Below the pieces are notes generated by a model. That model was not told where the DNA came from and did no database searches. It saw nothing but the letters and a program-made list of their open reading frames with translations. This document shows, one piece after another, positions 1 to 8,702 of a DNA stretch of 23,404 nucleotides. The DNA is from an uncultured Collinsella sp. (GTDB lineage Bacteria > Actinomycetota > Coriobacteriia > Coriobacteriales > Coriobacteriaceae): positions 1 through 23,404 of the forward strand of contig CAAFQK010000072.1 of NCBI GenBank assembly GCA_900765115.1. Reading direction: 5' to 3'. Both the position numbers and the translations under genes were made by a program. Within the stretch, counting starts at the first letter, position 1; every line of letters starts with the position of its first letter.

Positions 1-65
1 CGCCCCGCAGGACGCGGGCGGCGCCGTGAGCCCCGAAGGCCAGATAACGTGAGCGAACACGTCTG
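1..65. other. Left-edge sequence downstream of the P-type ATPase
   Basis: No gene can be supported here. It lies just past the stop codon of the minus-strand P-type ATPase. A short inverted repeat (ACGTG at 47-51, CACGT at 58-62, six-base loop) could be a weak hairpin on the minus strand, but no T-run follows it, so I do not call a terminator. The first 30 bases are very GC rich and may belong to a feature cut by the window edge. Confidence 0.3.
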
Positions 66-2141
66 CTAACGCAGGTAAGCCTTCGCGTTGCCCAGGCTGT
101 AGGCAATCGTTGAGCCGTTGTGCAGCAGCGACGACGCCTGCGGAGTAATCATGCCGGTAATACCCAATGCCAACAGCGCCGAGTTGGTGAGCATCACCTT
201 GGAATACGAACTCGTCAGACGGTCGATAAGCCCCTGACTCATGCGGCGCAGACGCACGATCGCGGCGAGATCCGTATCGGTCAGGATGATATCGGCGACC
301 TCCTTGGCGATATCGCTTCCACCGCCCATGGCCAGACCCACATCGGCCAGGCCCAGCGCCGGTGAGTCGTTGACGCCATCGCCCACCATGGCAACGTGGC
401 GCCCCTCGCCCTTAATGCGCTCAACATACGCGTACTTGTCCTCGGGCAGCAGCTCGGCCTTAAACTCGTCGACGCCTGCCTCGCGAGCAATGCGCTCGGC
501 CGTGCGCTCCGAGTCGCCCGTGAGCATGACCACGTGCTTAACGCCCAACGCGTGCAAGTCGGCGATGGCCTCGCGCACGCCGGGTTTGAGCGGGTCCTCG
601 ATACCGAGCACGCCAACGACCGTACCGTCGACCGCCAGGTACAGCGGCGACAAGCCCTGCATCTGGGACTCGATGCGCTCCTTAATGTCGGACTCGAGCT
701 GCGCGCCCTCATCCTCAAATACAAAGTGCGCGGAACCGATGATGGCGCGACGCCCTTCGATGGACGAAGCGATGCCGTGTGCCACGATGTACTCGACGGC
801 AGCATGGCGCTCGCGGTGCTCGAGCCCGCGCTCGCGGGCGGCGTTGACCACGGCGCGTGCCACCGGATGCGGAAAATGCTCCTCCAAGCAAGCGGAAAGG
901 CGCAGGACCTCGTCCTCGCTCCAGCCATCGGTGGTGAGTACGCAGGCAAGACGCGGCTGCGCCTCGGTGAGCGTGCCGGTCTTATCAAACACAATGGTGT
1001 CGGCCTTGGCAAACGACTCAAAGTACTTTGCGCCCTTGACCATGACGCCCATCTTGGCAGCATCGCTCATAGCGGTCATGACGGCAACGGAACCCGTGAG
1101 CTTGAGTGCGCACGAGTAGTCGACCATCAGCGCCGCCGAGGTCTTGATGAGGCTGCGCGTAGTGAGCGCGACCAGGCCCGCAAGCAGGAAGTTCCACGGG
1201 ACGATCTTGTTGGCGAGGTCCTCCATATGCGACTGGCCCTCGGACTTGAGCGAGTCGGCCGTCTGCACGAGCGAGACGATTGAGCGCAGCTTGGTCTGCG
1301 CCGTGTTGGCGCGCACGCGCACCAAGATGCTGCCGTCCTCCACGACGGTGCCGGCGAACACGTCGTCGCCCACGCTGCGCTCGACGGCCAGCGGCTCGCC
1401 GGTCAGGGTCGCCTGGTTGACCATAGCGCTCCCCTGCTCGACAACACCGTCGATGCAAATGGACATGCCAGTGCGCACGGCTACCAAGTCGCCGGGCTCA
1501 AGCTCGGTGGCGGCAACGCTTACCTCAGTGTCGCCGACGACCTTTTGCGCCTTGTCGGGCACATCGAGCAGCGAGTTGATGAGCTCGTTTTCGCTCATGG
1601 CGCGGGTGTAGTCCTCGAGCAGCTCGCCCACGTTGAGCAGGAACATCGTCTGGCCCGCGGTGTCGACATCACGCTTGACGAACGAAATGCCGATGGCCGA
1701 AGCGTCGAGCACAGGAACGGTCAGGCGTGGCTGCGCCAGCTCATGAAGGGCAGCGCGCAAAAATGCCATGTAACCGGCCACGACAAACACCGCACGCAGA
1801 GGCGTCGGCAAGAACCAGCGGCGCGCGTAGTGGGCGCCGATAAGTGTGGCAAGATCCATAACGAGTTTGTGCTTGCGCGGCTCGAGTTGCATCACGTAGC
1901 CCGACTTGGCATCGGCGATAGCTTGAGCATCGAGTGCGCCTAGGGCGTCGAGCACGCTTGCGCGGCGCGGCTCGTCGTACTCCAGCGCCATCTGGCCAAT
2001 GCGGCCATAAACGCGCACCTTGTGTACGCCGTCGATATCGCCGCTGAGCTTAAGAAGTGCATCGAGATCGCTCTCTGGCACAGGACCCGCCAATTGAAGA
2101 CGGGTCCTGCCGGGGATCTCGCTAATAATCGAGAATCTCAT
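66..2141 (-). CDS. Heavy-metal P1B-type ATPase with atypical SCALK membrane motif
   Basis: A 691-residue membrane pump that should use ATP to move a metal ion across the cytoplasmic membrane. Visible P-type ATPase motifs are TLTGEP (245-250), phosphorylation motif DKTGT with Asp386, the HP dipeptide of the nucleotide-binding domain (425-426) and GDGVNDSPAL (587-596). The N-terminal 80 residues resemble a degenerate HMA_2-type domain with no CxxC metal site. The segment before the phosphorylation domain, where CPx pumps carry CPC, SPC or TPC, reads DYSCALK (341-347), so the usual proline is absent and one Cys remains. The metal therefore cannot be assigned; iron, manganese or zinc are as possible as copper. 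It follows the DUF6110 gene by 18 bp, probably in one transcript. The ATG is preceded by only a weak ribosome site, suggesting translational coupling. Confidence 0.88.
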   Translation of the reverse strand: MRFSIISEIPGRTRLQLAGPVPESDLDALLKLSGDIDGVHKVRVYGRIGQMALEYDEPRRASVLDALGALDAQAIADAKSGYVMQLEPRKHKLVMDLATLIGAHYARRWFLPTPLRAVFVVAGYMAFLRAALHELAQPRLTVPVLDASAIGISFVKRDVDTAGQTMFLLNVGELLEDYTRAMSENELINSLLDVPDKAQKVVGDTEVSVAATELEPGDLVAVRTGMSICIDGVVEQGSAMVNQATLTGEPLAVERSVGDDVFAGTVVEDGSILVRVRANTAQTKLRSIVSLVQTADSLKSEGQSHMEDLANKIVPWNFLLAGLVALTTRSLIKTSAALMVDYSCALKLTGSVAVMTAMSDAAKMGVMVKGAKYFESFAKADTIVFDKTGTLTEAQPRLACVLTTDGWSEDEVLRLSACLEEHFPHPVARAVVNAARERGLEHRERHAAVEYIVAHGIASSIEGRRAIIGSAHFVFEDEGAQLESDIKERIESQMQGLSPLYLAVDGTVVGVLGIEDPLKPGVREAIADLHALGVKHVVMLTGDSERTAERIAREAGVDEFKAELLPEDKYAYVERIKGEGRHVAMVGDGVNDSPALGLADVGLAMGGGSDIAKEVADIILTDTDLAAIVRLRRMSQGLIDRLTSSYSKVMLTNSALLALGITGMITPQASSLLHNGSTIAYSLGNAKAYLR

Positions 2142-2159
2142 AGTTTGTGCCTGAGAGCG

Positions 2160-2405
2160 TTACTCGGCTGCCTCGTCAGCAGCGGCCTCGCTCTGGGTGA
2201 TGTAGGCAGCCTCGGCAACCATGTCGTCGACATTGGCCTTGGCCTGCTCGACCATGTCCTGGTAGCAGTTCTTGACGCGCATACCGCACGCAATGCCCTG
2301 CACGCAGGCATTCTTTACCGGAGCGCTGGTGAGCAGCTTGATGCCGGCCGTACCAAGCAGAAAACCGCCACCGACAAGCAGGGTGTTAAAAGTCGACTTC
2401 TTCAT
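2160..2405 (-). CDS. DUF6110-family small membrane protein
   Basis: An 81-residue protein with one N-terminal hydrophobic segment (about residues 8-26, rich in Gly and Leu), then a short region with Cys34, Cys40 and Cys47 and an acidic, Ala-rich C-terminal helix. Length, the KLLTS...VKN pattern after the membrane segment and its place directly before a P-type ATPase fit the DUF6110 family, recalled from memory as a frequent neighbour of such pumps; no biochemical role is known to me. I start it at the ATG at 2405, preceded by GGGAGAAG six bases upstream; the longer open frame has no better site. The role is inferred only from context: accessory or regulatory partner of the metal pump. The three cysteines could bind metal, but that is speculation. 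Confidence 0.75.
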   Translation of the reverse strand: MKKSTFNTLLVGGGFLLGTAGIKLLTSAPVKNACVQGIACGMRVKNCYQDMVEQAKANVDDMVAEAAYITQSEAAADEAAE

Positions 2406-2485
2406 GTTGCTTCTCCCTTTTGCCGCACAAGCGCGGCATGGTGCCTTAGCACCCGAGTTCATTAGTTTGCTCGAGCACGCTTTTG

Positions 2486-2515
2486 AGACTAGTTTAGTCG
2501 AACTATTATGGTCAA
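2486..2515 (-). promoter_or_regulatory. Possible promoter and operator for the DUF6110/P-type ATPase pair
   Basis: Reading the minus strand, TTGACC (2515-2510) and TAGTCT (2491-2486) are 18 bases apart and could be -35 and -10 boxes. Between and across them lie overlapping dyads: TAGTT-N6-AACTA (2490-2505) and GACTA-GTT-TAGTC (2488-2500). A second dyad, CCAAAG-TTAAC-CTTTGG, sits just upstream at 2516-2532. Dyads in this position are typical of metal-responsive repressors such as DtxR or Fur types, but the sequence does not identify which protein binds. This explains most of the 145-base gap after the ABC genes. Confidence 0.4.
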
Positions 2516-2550
2516 CCAAAGTTAACCTTTGGAAATCTTGGTCCCCTTTC

Positions 2551-4308
2551 CTACAGCTGCCAGGCAGCCGCTTCCTTTTGCAGTGCGACCATGCGGGCAA
2601 ATTCTCCGCCTGCCGCCTTAAGCTGCGCCGGAGTGCCCTGCTCGGCAACCACACCATCCTTGAGCACAACGATTTTGTCGGCATTTTCCACCGTACGCAT
2701 ACGGTGGGCAATAACGATAACCGTCTTGCCTGCAAGCAGACGGGAGAGTGCCTGCTGTACCACGGTCTCATTCTCCACATCCAAGCTTGCCGTCGCCTCG
2801 TCCAACAGCACGATGGGCGCGTCTTTGAGCAGCGCGCGGGCGATGGAGATGCGCTGGCGCTCGCCACCGGAGAGTTTGGAGCCGTTCTCGCCGATCATGG
2901 TGTCGTAGCCCTGCGGCATGCGGTTCACGAACTCGTCGCAGTTGGCGGCACGCGCGGCCGCAAGCACTTCCTCATCGGTGGCATCACGACGCCCGAGGCG
3001 GATGTTTCCCATCACCGTGTCGTCAAAGAGCAGCACGTCTTGGAACACAATGGCGTAGTCGCGCAGCAGCACCTCGGGATCAACGCTCGCTACATCCACG
3101 CCACCCACGGTGACCGTGCCTTCGGTGGCATCCCAAAAGCGCGCGGCCAGGCGGCTCACCGTAGACTTACCGGAACCCGAAGGACCGACCAGTGCCGTAA
3201 CTTCGCCTTCCTTGGCGGTAAAGCTCACATCGGTAAGAACTTTCTCGCCGGCGCGGCCGTCCTCGCCCGCACCATAGCCAAATGCCACGTGATCGAACAC
3301 CACATCGTGGCCCGCGGGCTCAAATTTCTCGCTGCCCCGCGCCACAGGCTCTTCCATGATGGAACGCATACGCTTGGCAGACGACTCGGCGGCAAACAGC
3401 TCGGACATTAACATTAACGCCTGGTCAAAGGGCGCATAGATACGGCTCACCATAAGCAGGAAGGCAAACATCACCAAAAAGTCGACCTGCCCGGAGGCGA
3501 CCACCGCGGCGCCCGTAACCAGCGTGGTGGCAATGCCCAGACGCAGGATGACAAAGGCGGAGTTGACCAAAAGCCCGTTAGCGAGCTCGCCCTTGGTGGT
3601 CTCACGCTCCTCGGCATCGATCACGGCGTTGAGTCCCTCAAGATAATGGGCCTCCTGGTTGGTGGCGCGGATCTCGCGAACGCAGTCGAGTGTCTCTTGA
3701 ATCGCCTCGGTAACCTTGACCTTCTCGGCGCGCACGCGATCGAACACCAGAGTCATGGGGCCACGTGTTAGATACAGCACGGCAAAGGCCACGGGAACGC
3801 TCCAAAACGCCGCGATCGCCAGCTGCCAGCAAAAGAACAGCGATGCCACGAAGACAATGGCGCTTGCGATGATGGCACCCCAAAGCTCTCCAAGCACGTG
3901 GCTGTAGGCGTGCTCCATGGCCTGGACGTCACCCATGATGGTCTCGGTTAAATCGGCCAGATCACGACGACCAAAAAACGACAGCGGCAGTTTGCGCAAG
4001 CGCTCTGCAATCTCCATACGCTGCTTGCCGCACTCCTCGTAAAAGATGCAGTAGGTGTAGTAATACTGCTGCCAGTTAGAGGCAAAGAGCAACACAAAAA
4101 AGACCACGAGGCCGCCCACGATCGGCAGGGCATCCGGCAGGTCGGCGCCAGTGGCGAGATGTTCGACAAAACCGGCCATGACCAGGAATAAAAAGCCCAT
4201 GCCGGCCATGGTAATGAGATTGGTGAGCGTGGTCCAGAAAATGCCGCGTTTTACTCCGGCGACGCCTTTATCGGATAGGAAATACTTCTTTTGGAATGAG
4301 GCGAACAT
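2551..4308 (-). CDS. ABC half-transporter, permease fused to ATPase (second of pair)
   Basis: A 585-residue type IV ABC exporter-fold protein. The first ~310 residues hold the membrane domain (hydrophobic stretches near 25-48, 62-77, 142-180 and 250-290). The ATPase domain has Walker A GPSGSGKST (375-383), a Q-loop FQD (422-424), the signature LSGGE (479-483), Walker B with catalytic Glu504 and switch His535, so this site looks fully active. Its ATG directly abuts the stop codon of the upstream half-transporter (TAA-ATG), so the two should be co-translated and form a heterodimer. A pair of this kind beside an AraC regulator is known for YbtP/YbtQ and is similar to IrtA/IrtB, which import metallophores despite an exporter fold. 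Substrate here is inferred only from that layout; drug or peptide export is the alternative. Confidence 0.85.
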   Translation of the reverse strand: MFASFQKKYFLSDKGVAGVKRGIFWTTLTNLITMAGMGFLFLVMAGFVEHLATGADLPDALPIVGGLVVFFVLLFASNWQQYYYTYCIFYEECGKQRMEIAERLRKLPLSFFGRRDLADLTETIMGDVQAMEHAYSHVLGELWGAIIASAIVFVASLFFCWQLAIAAFWSVPVAFAVLYLTRGPMTLVFDRVRAEKVKVTEAIQETLDCVREIRATNQEAHYLEGLNAVIDAEERETTKGELANGLLVNSAFVILRLGIATTLVTGAAVVASGQVDFLVMFAFLLMVSRIYAPFDQALMLMSELFAAESSAKRMRSIMEEPVARGSEKFEPAGHDVVFDHVAFGYGAGEDGRAGEKVLTDVSFTAKEGEVTALVGPSGSGKSTVSRLAARFWDATEGTVTVGGVDVASVDPEVLLRDYAIVFQDVLLFDDTVMGNIRLGRRDATDEEVLAAARAANCDEFVNRMPQGYDTMIGENGSKLSGGERQRISIARALLKDAPIVLLDEATASLDVENETVVQQALSRLLAGKTVIVIAHRMRTVENADKIVVLKDGVVAEQGTPAQLKAAGGEFARMVALQKEAAAWQL

Positions 4309-6135
4309 TTAGGCCTCGCCTCCCTTCGTGACGGCGGCATCCGCGGTCGCTGCAGTGATTTTCCAGCTCGCGGCCTGTTCGTATTCGGTCCACATCTTGG
4401 CATACAGGCCCTCTTGGGACAGCAACTCGGCATGGGTACCCGACTCCTGCACGCTGCCCTGGTTGAGCACCACGATTTGGTCTGCGCCCACTACAGTCGA
4501 GAGTCGGTGCGCAATCATAATGACCGTGCGACCCGCCGCCAGCTTGCTAAAGGCGCGTTGGATGAGCGCCTCGTTCTCGGGATCGGCAAACGCCGTGGCC
4601 TCATCGAGCACCACGATAGGCGCGTCTTTAAGGATCGCGCGGGCGAGTGCCACGCGCTGGACCTCGCCGCCCGAAAGATACGCCCCGCCGGCGCCGAGCA
4701 TGGTATTGATGCCCTGTGGGAGCTTGGCCACAATGTCGTCGCACTGAGCTGCGGAGAGAGCTGCACGCACTTCGTCGTCAGTGGCCGTAGGCTTGGAGGC
4801 GCGCACGTTATCGGCAAGTGTTTGCCGGAACAGCTGGTTGGTCTGGAACACGAAGGCGACCTGGTCCATAAGCTCGTGCGGATCCATATCGCGAACGTCC
4901 ACACCGCCTACGAGCACTCGACCCGAGGAAACATCCCAAAAACGCGGGATCAGACTTGCGCAGGTTGACTTACCGCCACCCGAGGGACCCACCAGGGCGA
5001 GGGTGCTACCAGCGGAAACGCTAAAACTCGCATGGTTGACGGCAGGCGCTTCGGCGCCCTCGTAGGTAAAGCTCACATCCTCAAATCGCACGTCGCTGCC
5101 GGCAGGGTGCTTGGGTTGGGCGGGCACGGAGAGCTGCCTGGAATCCATGATGCTTCGAATACGAGCCAGCGAATCGGCACTCATCTGAGAGGCCTCGCCC
5201 ACAAACATGAGCTTGGTCATGGCCGTCGGCACCACGGCCGAAAATATCGCGTAAAACGTGAAGTTTGCCATAAAATGCGCGAAGTCCGTCTCGCCCGGCG
5301 CCAACAGCAACGCCACGGGCAGCAGGAATGCCACAAGGCCATTGAGCGCGGTAAGGTTGAGTACCTGTGGACCTCGGCAGAACGTGCCCGCATAGCTTTG
5401 TGCCATGTCGGCGTATTCGGCAATCGCATCGTGGAAGGCCTTGAAGGAGTAGACCGTCTGCTGAAACACCTTGACCACGGGGATGCCGCGTACGTATTCG
5501 GTGCCCGTCTTGTTCATTTTGACTAGTGCACCCATGTAGGCCTTCATAAACTCGGCGCCTTTGCCGCTCATCATGGTGGCCATGGCGCCAAACGAAACGA
5601 CGACCGAGATGAGGCATGCCGCACCCAAGCGCCAATCGAGGGCGAAAAGCAGCACGAGCAAGCCCACGACCATGGCGGCGGCGCCTGCGATATCGGGCAG
5701 CATATGTGCGAGCAGAGTCTCGGTGGAGGCGGCGCATCCGTCTACAACACGACGCAGCTCACCGGTGGCGTGCGTGTCAAAGTAGCCAAGCGGCAGCTTA
5801 AGCAGGTGCTCGCTCGTAGTTTTGCGAATATTGGACGCGCAGCGAAACGCGGACAGATGCGTGCACATGAGCCCCACGAAATAAGCTACGATGCTTGCCA
5901 GGGCAAAACCCACGGCCCACCAGCCATACATCGCGATGTCGCAGGCTTCGCTCCAGTTAGGTGCCACGGCGATCAGATCGCGCGCGACAAGCCAAATGCA
6001 CACGTACGGGCCAAAACTCAGCAGCTGCGAGAGCGCCGAGAGCGCCATGCCCAAATACGTTAGGAATTTGCGGTCACCGGCATATGCAAGCAGCTCACCG
6101 ATACCGCCACCTTCCTTTTTTGATTCCTTTGCCAT
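4309..6135 (-). CDS. ABC half-transporter, permease fused to ATPase (first of pair)
   Basis: A 608-residue half-transporter starting at the ATG at 6135, which has AAAGGA six bases upstream; the frame is open to 6198 but that longer start has no ribosome site. The membrane domain covers roughly residues 1-330. The ATPase domain has Walker A GPSGGGKST (383-391), signature LSGGE (487-491), Walker B VVLDEA (508-513) and switch His543. The stretch after Walker B reads ATAFADPENE instead of the usual ATSALD; the FADPENE form is one I associate with the YbtPQ/IrtA-like import subgroup. The C-terminal 25 residues are an Ala/Thr-rich tail. It is the first gene of the two-gene transporter operon, divergent from the AraC regulator, which is therefore its likely controller. 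Confidence 0.85.
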   Translation of the reverse strand: MAKESKKEGGGIGELLAYAGDRKFLTYLGMALSALSQLLSFGPYVCIWLVARDLIAVAPNWSEACDIAMYGWWAVGFALASIVAYFVGLMCTHLSAFRCASNIRKTTSEHLLKLPLGYFDTHATGELRRVVDGCAASTETLLAHMLPDIAGAAAMVVGLLVLLFALDWRLGAACLISVVVSFGAMATMMSGKGAEFMKAYMGALVKMNKTGTEYVRGIPVVKVFQQTVYSFKAFHDAIAEYADMAQSYAGTFCRGPQVLNLTALNGLVAFLLPVALLLAPGETDFAHFMANFTFYAIFSAVVPTAMTKLMFVGEASQMSADSLARIRSIMDSRQLSVPAQPKHPAGSDVRFEDVSFTYEGAEAPAVNHASFSVSAGSTLALVGPSGGGKSTCASLIPRFWDVSSGRVLVGGVDVRDMDPHELMDQVAFVFQTNQLFRQTLADNVRASKPTATDDEVRAALSAAQCDDIVAKLPQGINTMLGAGGAYLSGGEVQRVALARAILKDAPIVVLDEATAFADPENEALIQRAFSKLAAGRTVIMIAHRLSTVVGADQIVVLNQGSVQESGTHAELLSQEGLYAKMWTEYEQAASWKITAATADAAVTKGGEA

Positions 6136-6249
6136 GAGATTCCTTTCTAACGGCTTGAGAGTTAACCGTAATGAACTTATCATTGATGTGTTAGCCATGG
6201 CTCACAATCGAGCCATGCGTGCACGTTTCCGCAAAGGAAGGGGACGCTT
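6136..6249. promoter_or_regulatory. Divergent control region between ABC pair and AraC regulator
   Basis: These 114 bases must hold promoters for both directions. A perfect 10-bp palindrome AGCCATGGCT lies at 6193-6202, and its half AGCCATG is repeated in direct orientation at 6211-6217, 18 bases downstream. Direct repeats spaced near two helical turns are a common form of AraC-family site. No strong -35/-10 pair stands out, which fits activator-dependent promoters. A good ribosome site for the regulator (AAGGAAGGGG, 6234-6243) is present. Binding of the adjacent regulator is inferred. Confidence 0.45.
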
Positions 6250-7254
6250 TTGAAAATGCATCGGGCCGCGACCGATATAACCGAGCTCTACGCACCGCAG
6301 TTTGAGCAGTTTGGCCTGGAGCTTACCGGCAAGGGCGCCGTCTTTACCGGCGAGGTGGCAAACGACCGGGCGCACGGCCGCGCATGGATCATGCCCCTCT
6401 CCCCTGCCTGCATCGTCATGGAGCATTTCATCACCCCGACGCACGATATGTACCTGGCCGAATACACACCCGAACCATACGCCTGCGTGAGCGAGGTCAG
6501 CGCGCCCACGCTTACATGCATGCCCGAGGCTGGCATAACGCCCGCGAACCTTAAACCATTGCATGGACCGTGGCCAAACAATGCCGTTTGCAGCTTTATC
6601 CAAGATAGCTGTGGCGAGGAATTAAGCCCGCTGTTTGCGGGGGAGCTTTATCACTCGCGCTCGGTGCTCTTTTTGCCTGGATATTTTGACGAACTGGAGC
6701 ACCGCTATCCCACCGAGTTCGTGGGAATCTTTGAGGCGTTTGCCGAGCCATGGCACGAGGAAGCGGCGTCTGCCATCTGCCACACGCTGCGCCGGATTAA
6801 CGAGGACCGCGCCCGCACCGTAGGCGGACACGTCTATATGCAGGGCATCGTGGAGGCCATGGTCGCGGAGCTCGCCTGTTCGTGCGCGGCCCACAAGCAG
6901 GCGCGGCAGGCGGCAGACACACGCGTCAGCATAACCATTGCCGAAGAAGCAACGGCAATGATTGAGCGCGCGCTCGACAAAGGCAGACGTGTGGGTATCA
7001 ACGAGGTGGCCGAGAGGCTCTACACAAGCCGCTCCAAACTATGCGCCACCTTTAAGGCCCAAACTGGCGAGTCCCTGGGCGCCTACATTCGCAGACGCCG
7101 TATGGAGCGAGCACAGGACCTTTTGGCCGATGGCGCGCTCACGATAGCGCAGGTGGCAGAGCGTCTAGGCTACCCTCAGCAGGCCGCCTTCGCCCAAGCC
7201 TTCAAGCAATACACCGGCATGACACCCACGGCTTGGCGAAGCAAGCATCGCTAA
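6250..7254 (+). CDS. AraC-family transcriptional regulator (YbtA-like context)
   Basis: A 334-residue regulator. The last ~100 residues (about 230-332) form the double helix-turn-helix of the AraC/XylS family: first helix pair around NEVAERLYTSRSKLCATFK, then the conserved RRRRMERAQDLL linker and second pair TIAQVAERLGY...FAQAFKQYTGMTP. The N-terminal ~220 residues are an unassigned sensor region with several Cys and His. It starts at TTG (6250), well spaced from AAGGAAGGGG; the ATG two codons later (6256) is an alternative with longer spacing. It is the only complete plus-strand gene and is divergent from the ABC pair. By analogy with YbtA beside YbtPQ it probably activates the transporter genes when the transported ligand is present, but the ligand is unknown. 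Confidence 0.88.
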   Translation: MKMHRAATDITELYAPQFEQFGLELTGKGAVFTGEVANDRAHGRAWIMPLSPACIVMEHFITPTHDMYLAEYTPEPYACVSEVSAPTLTCMPEAGITPANLKPLHGPWPNNAVCSFIQDSCGEELSPLFAGELYHSRSVLFLPGYFDELEHRYPTEFVGIFEAFAEPWHEEAASAICHTLRRINEDRARTVGGHVYMQGIVEAMVAELACSCAAHKQARQAADTRVSITIAEEATAMIERALDKGRRVGINEVAERLYTSRSKLCATFKAQTGESLGAYIRRRRMERAQDLLADGALTIAQVAERLGYPQQAAFAQAFKQYTGMTPTAWRSKHR

Positions 7255-7318
7255 GACCCAAGCTCCCTGGCCGTAACGGAGCGATTAATTAGCCGCCGCC
7301 CGTCAGCTCACCCAGGAT

Positions 7319-8683
7319 CTAAACGTCAAGATGTGCACAATCAAGCGCCTTTTTGATAAGAGGGGCAGATCGATCAGCCAAATACAACGGAATGTTGAGC
7401 ACCCCGTCGTCGAGCTTTAGGTTCTTAAGTGAGTAGCGGACCCTCAGTGGAGTCGTCTCCGCATGCTTGTCGGCATAGTACTTAAGGCTCTTGGAATGAA
7501 CGACCTCTCCCGATTTGACCTCGACGGGAACGATTTCGTTTCCGACCTGAATCAAAAAATCGACTTCGTGCTTCGGCTTCTCGTTTGTCCAATAACGCGG
7601 AGCAGCATCTAACTGTGAAAGTAATGCCTGAAGCACATAGTTCTCGGCGAACGAACCTTTGAACTCCGAAAATAGCGCATCCGAGATGGCAAAAGCGGAC
7701 GCATCCAGCCTTGCCATGCGGCGCAGCAAGCCGACATCAAGACAGTAGACTTTAAATGCCTTGAGGTCATCGTACGCAGAGAGCGGCACACCACCGGCAG
7801 CATTAAGGCGAACCGCCGTGATGAGCCCAGCATCGGCAAGCCATTCCAGAGCATCCTCGTATTCTCGAGCACGAGCCCCCTCGCGCACCGCACCCCAAAC
7901 GAACTTTTTGTTCTCGCGCGCCAACTGAGCTGGAATCGAGTTCCATATTTGCGAAAGCTTGGCGAACTGCGCACGGCCACCATGCTTGGCAAAATCGCGC
8001 TCGTAGGAATCCAAGAGATCAGACAACACCTTATCGACCTGAACGATATCGCCCGTCTCCACCCACCGGCCAAGAGCCTCTGGCATGCCGCCGCATGCAA
8101 AATAACGACGAAGATGCTCGACGAGACGGACATGGAAGAAATCAGGCACTGTCTCGATCTGATCCAGGCCGCCAAGGTATTCGTCGTAGTTTGCAGCGCC
8201 CTCGGCTTTCAGAAACTCGGAAAAGCTCATGGGGCGCATCTCCATGAACTCGACTTTTCCCACCGGAAAAGCGCTGGTCTCACGGGACAAGCGAACGCCC
8301 AACAAAGACCCTGCGCATGCGACGTGATACTCGGGGGCCTCGTCACAGAAGTATTTAAGGGCGCCGACTGCAGAAGGACAATCCTGGATCTCATCAATAA
8401 TAAGCAGCGTTTCGCCGGGATTGATAGGCTGTCCAAGTGCCAGGGAAAGATTTGAGATGATCCGTCGAGGATCGCGCGTACCTTCGAAAAACTGAGCGTA
8501 CTCGCTCTGTACCCCAGGTGACGGCTCCTCGAGCGTCAGATACACAAAATTGCGGTACGAGGTTCGACCGAACTCCTTAAGCGCCCACGTCTTTCCAACC
8601 TGGCGCGCCCCCTTAAGGATAAGCGGCTTACGATATTCTGACGCTTTCCAAGCGTTAAGCTTGGCAATGATATCTCGCTGCAT
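7319..8683 (-). CDS. AAA-type ATPase with C-terminal DUF4143 domain
   Basis: A 454-residue protein of the common AAA_14/DUF4143 family. Walker A is GARQVGKT (25-32) and Walker B LLIIDEIQD (93-101). The C-terminal domain (about 210-390) ends in a PD-(D/E)xK-like pattern, HEVDF (372-376) and PVEVKSG (386-392), typical of DUF4143. The ATG at 8683 has GGGAGG about eight bases upstream. The family is widespread in bacteria and archaea, often in many copies per genome; its function is not established, and the nuclease-like residues suggest, but do not prove, DNA processing. It is a stand-alone gene, convergent with the AraC regulator, and its upstream region carries a long inverted repeat. Composition is slightly less GC rich than neighbouring gat genes, which fits a mobile accessory gene. 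Confidence 0.88.
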   Translation of the reverse strand: MQRDIIAKLNAWKASEYRKPLILKGARQVGKTWALKEFGRTSYRNFVYLTLEEPSPGVQSEYAQFFEGTRDPRRIISNLSLALGQPINPGETLLIIDEIQDCPSAVGALKYFCDEAPEYHVACAGSLLGVRLSRETSAFPVGKVEFMEMRPMSFSEFLKAEGAANYDEYLGGLDQIETVPDFFHVRLVEHLRRYFACGGMPEALGRWVETGDIVQVDKVLSDLLDSYERDFAKHGGRAQFAKLSQIWNSIPAQLARENKKFVWGAVREGARAREYEDALEWLADAGLITAVRLNAAGGVPLSAYDDLKAFKVYCLDVGLLRRMARLDASAFAISDALFSEFKGSFAENYVLQALLSQLDAAPRYWTNEKPKHEVDFLIQVGNEIVPVEVKSGEVVHSKSLKYYADKHAETTPLRVRYSLKNLKLDDGVLNIPLYLADRSAPLIKKALDCAHLDV

Positions 8684-8702
8684 GACCGAACCTCCCGCAA
8701 AG

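Noticed and set aside
241..1283. Plus-strand open frames opposite the P-type ATPase
   Set aside because: Low-complexity Ser/Arg/Ala-rich translations with no family signature, opposite a clear gene.
2551..6198. Possible drug-resistance exporter reading of the ABC pair
   Set aside because: Not excluded, but the AraC-divergent layout and FADPENE variation favour the metallophore-type subgroup, so I did not name it a multidrug exporter.
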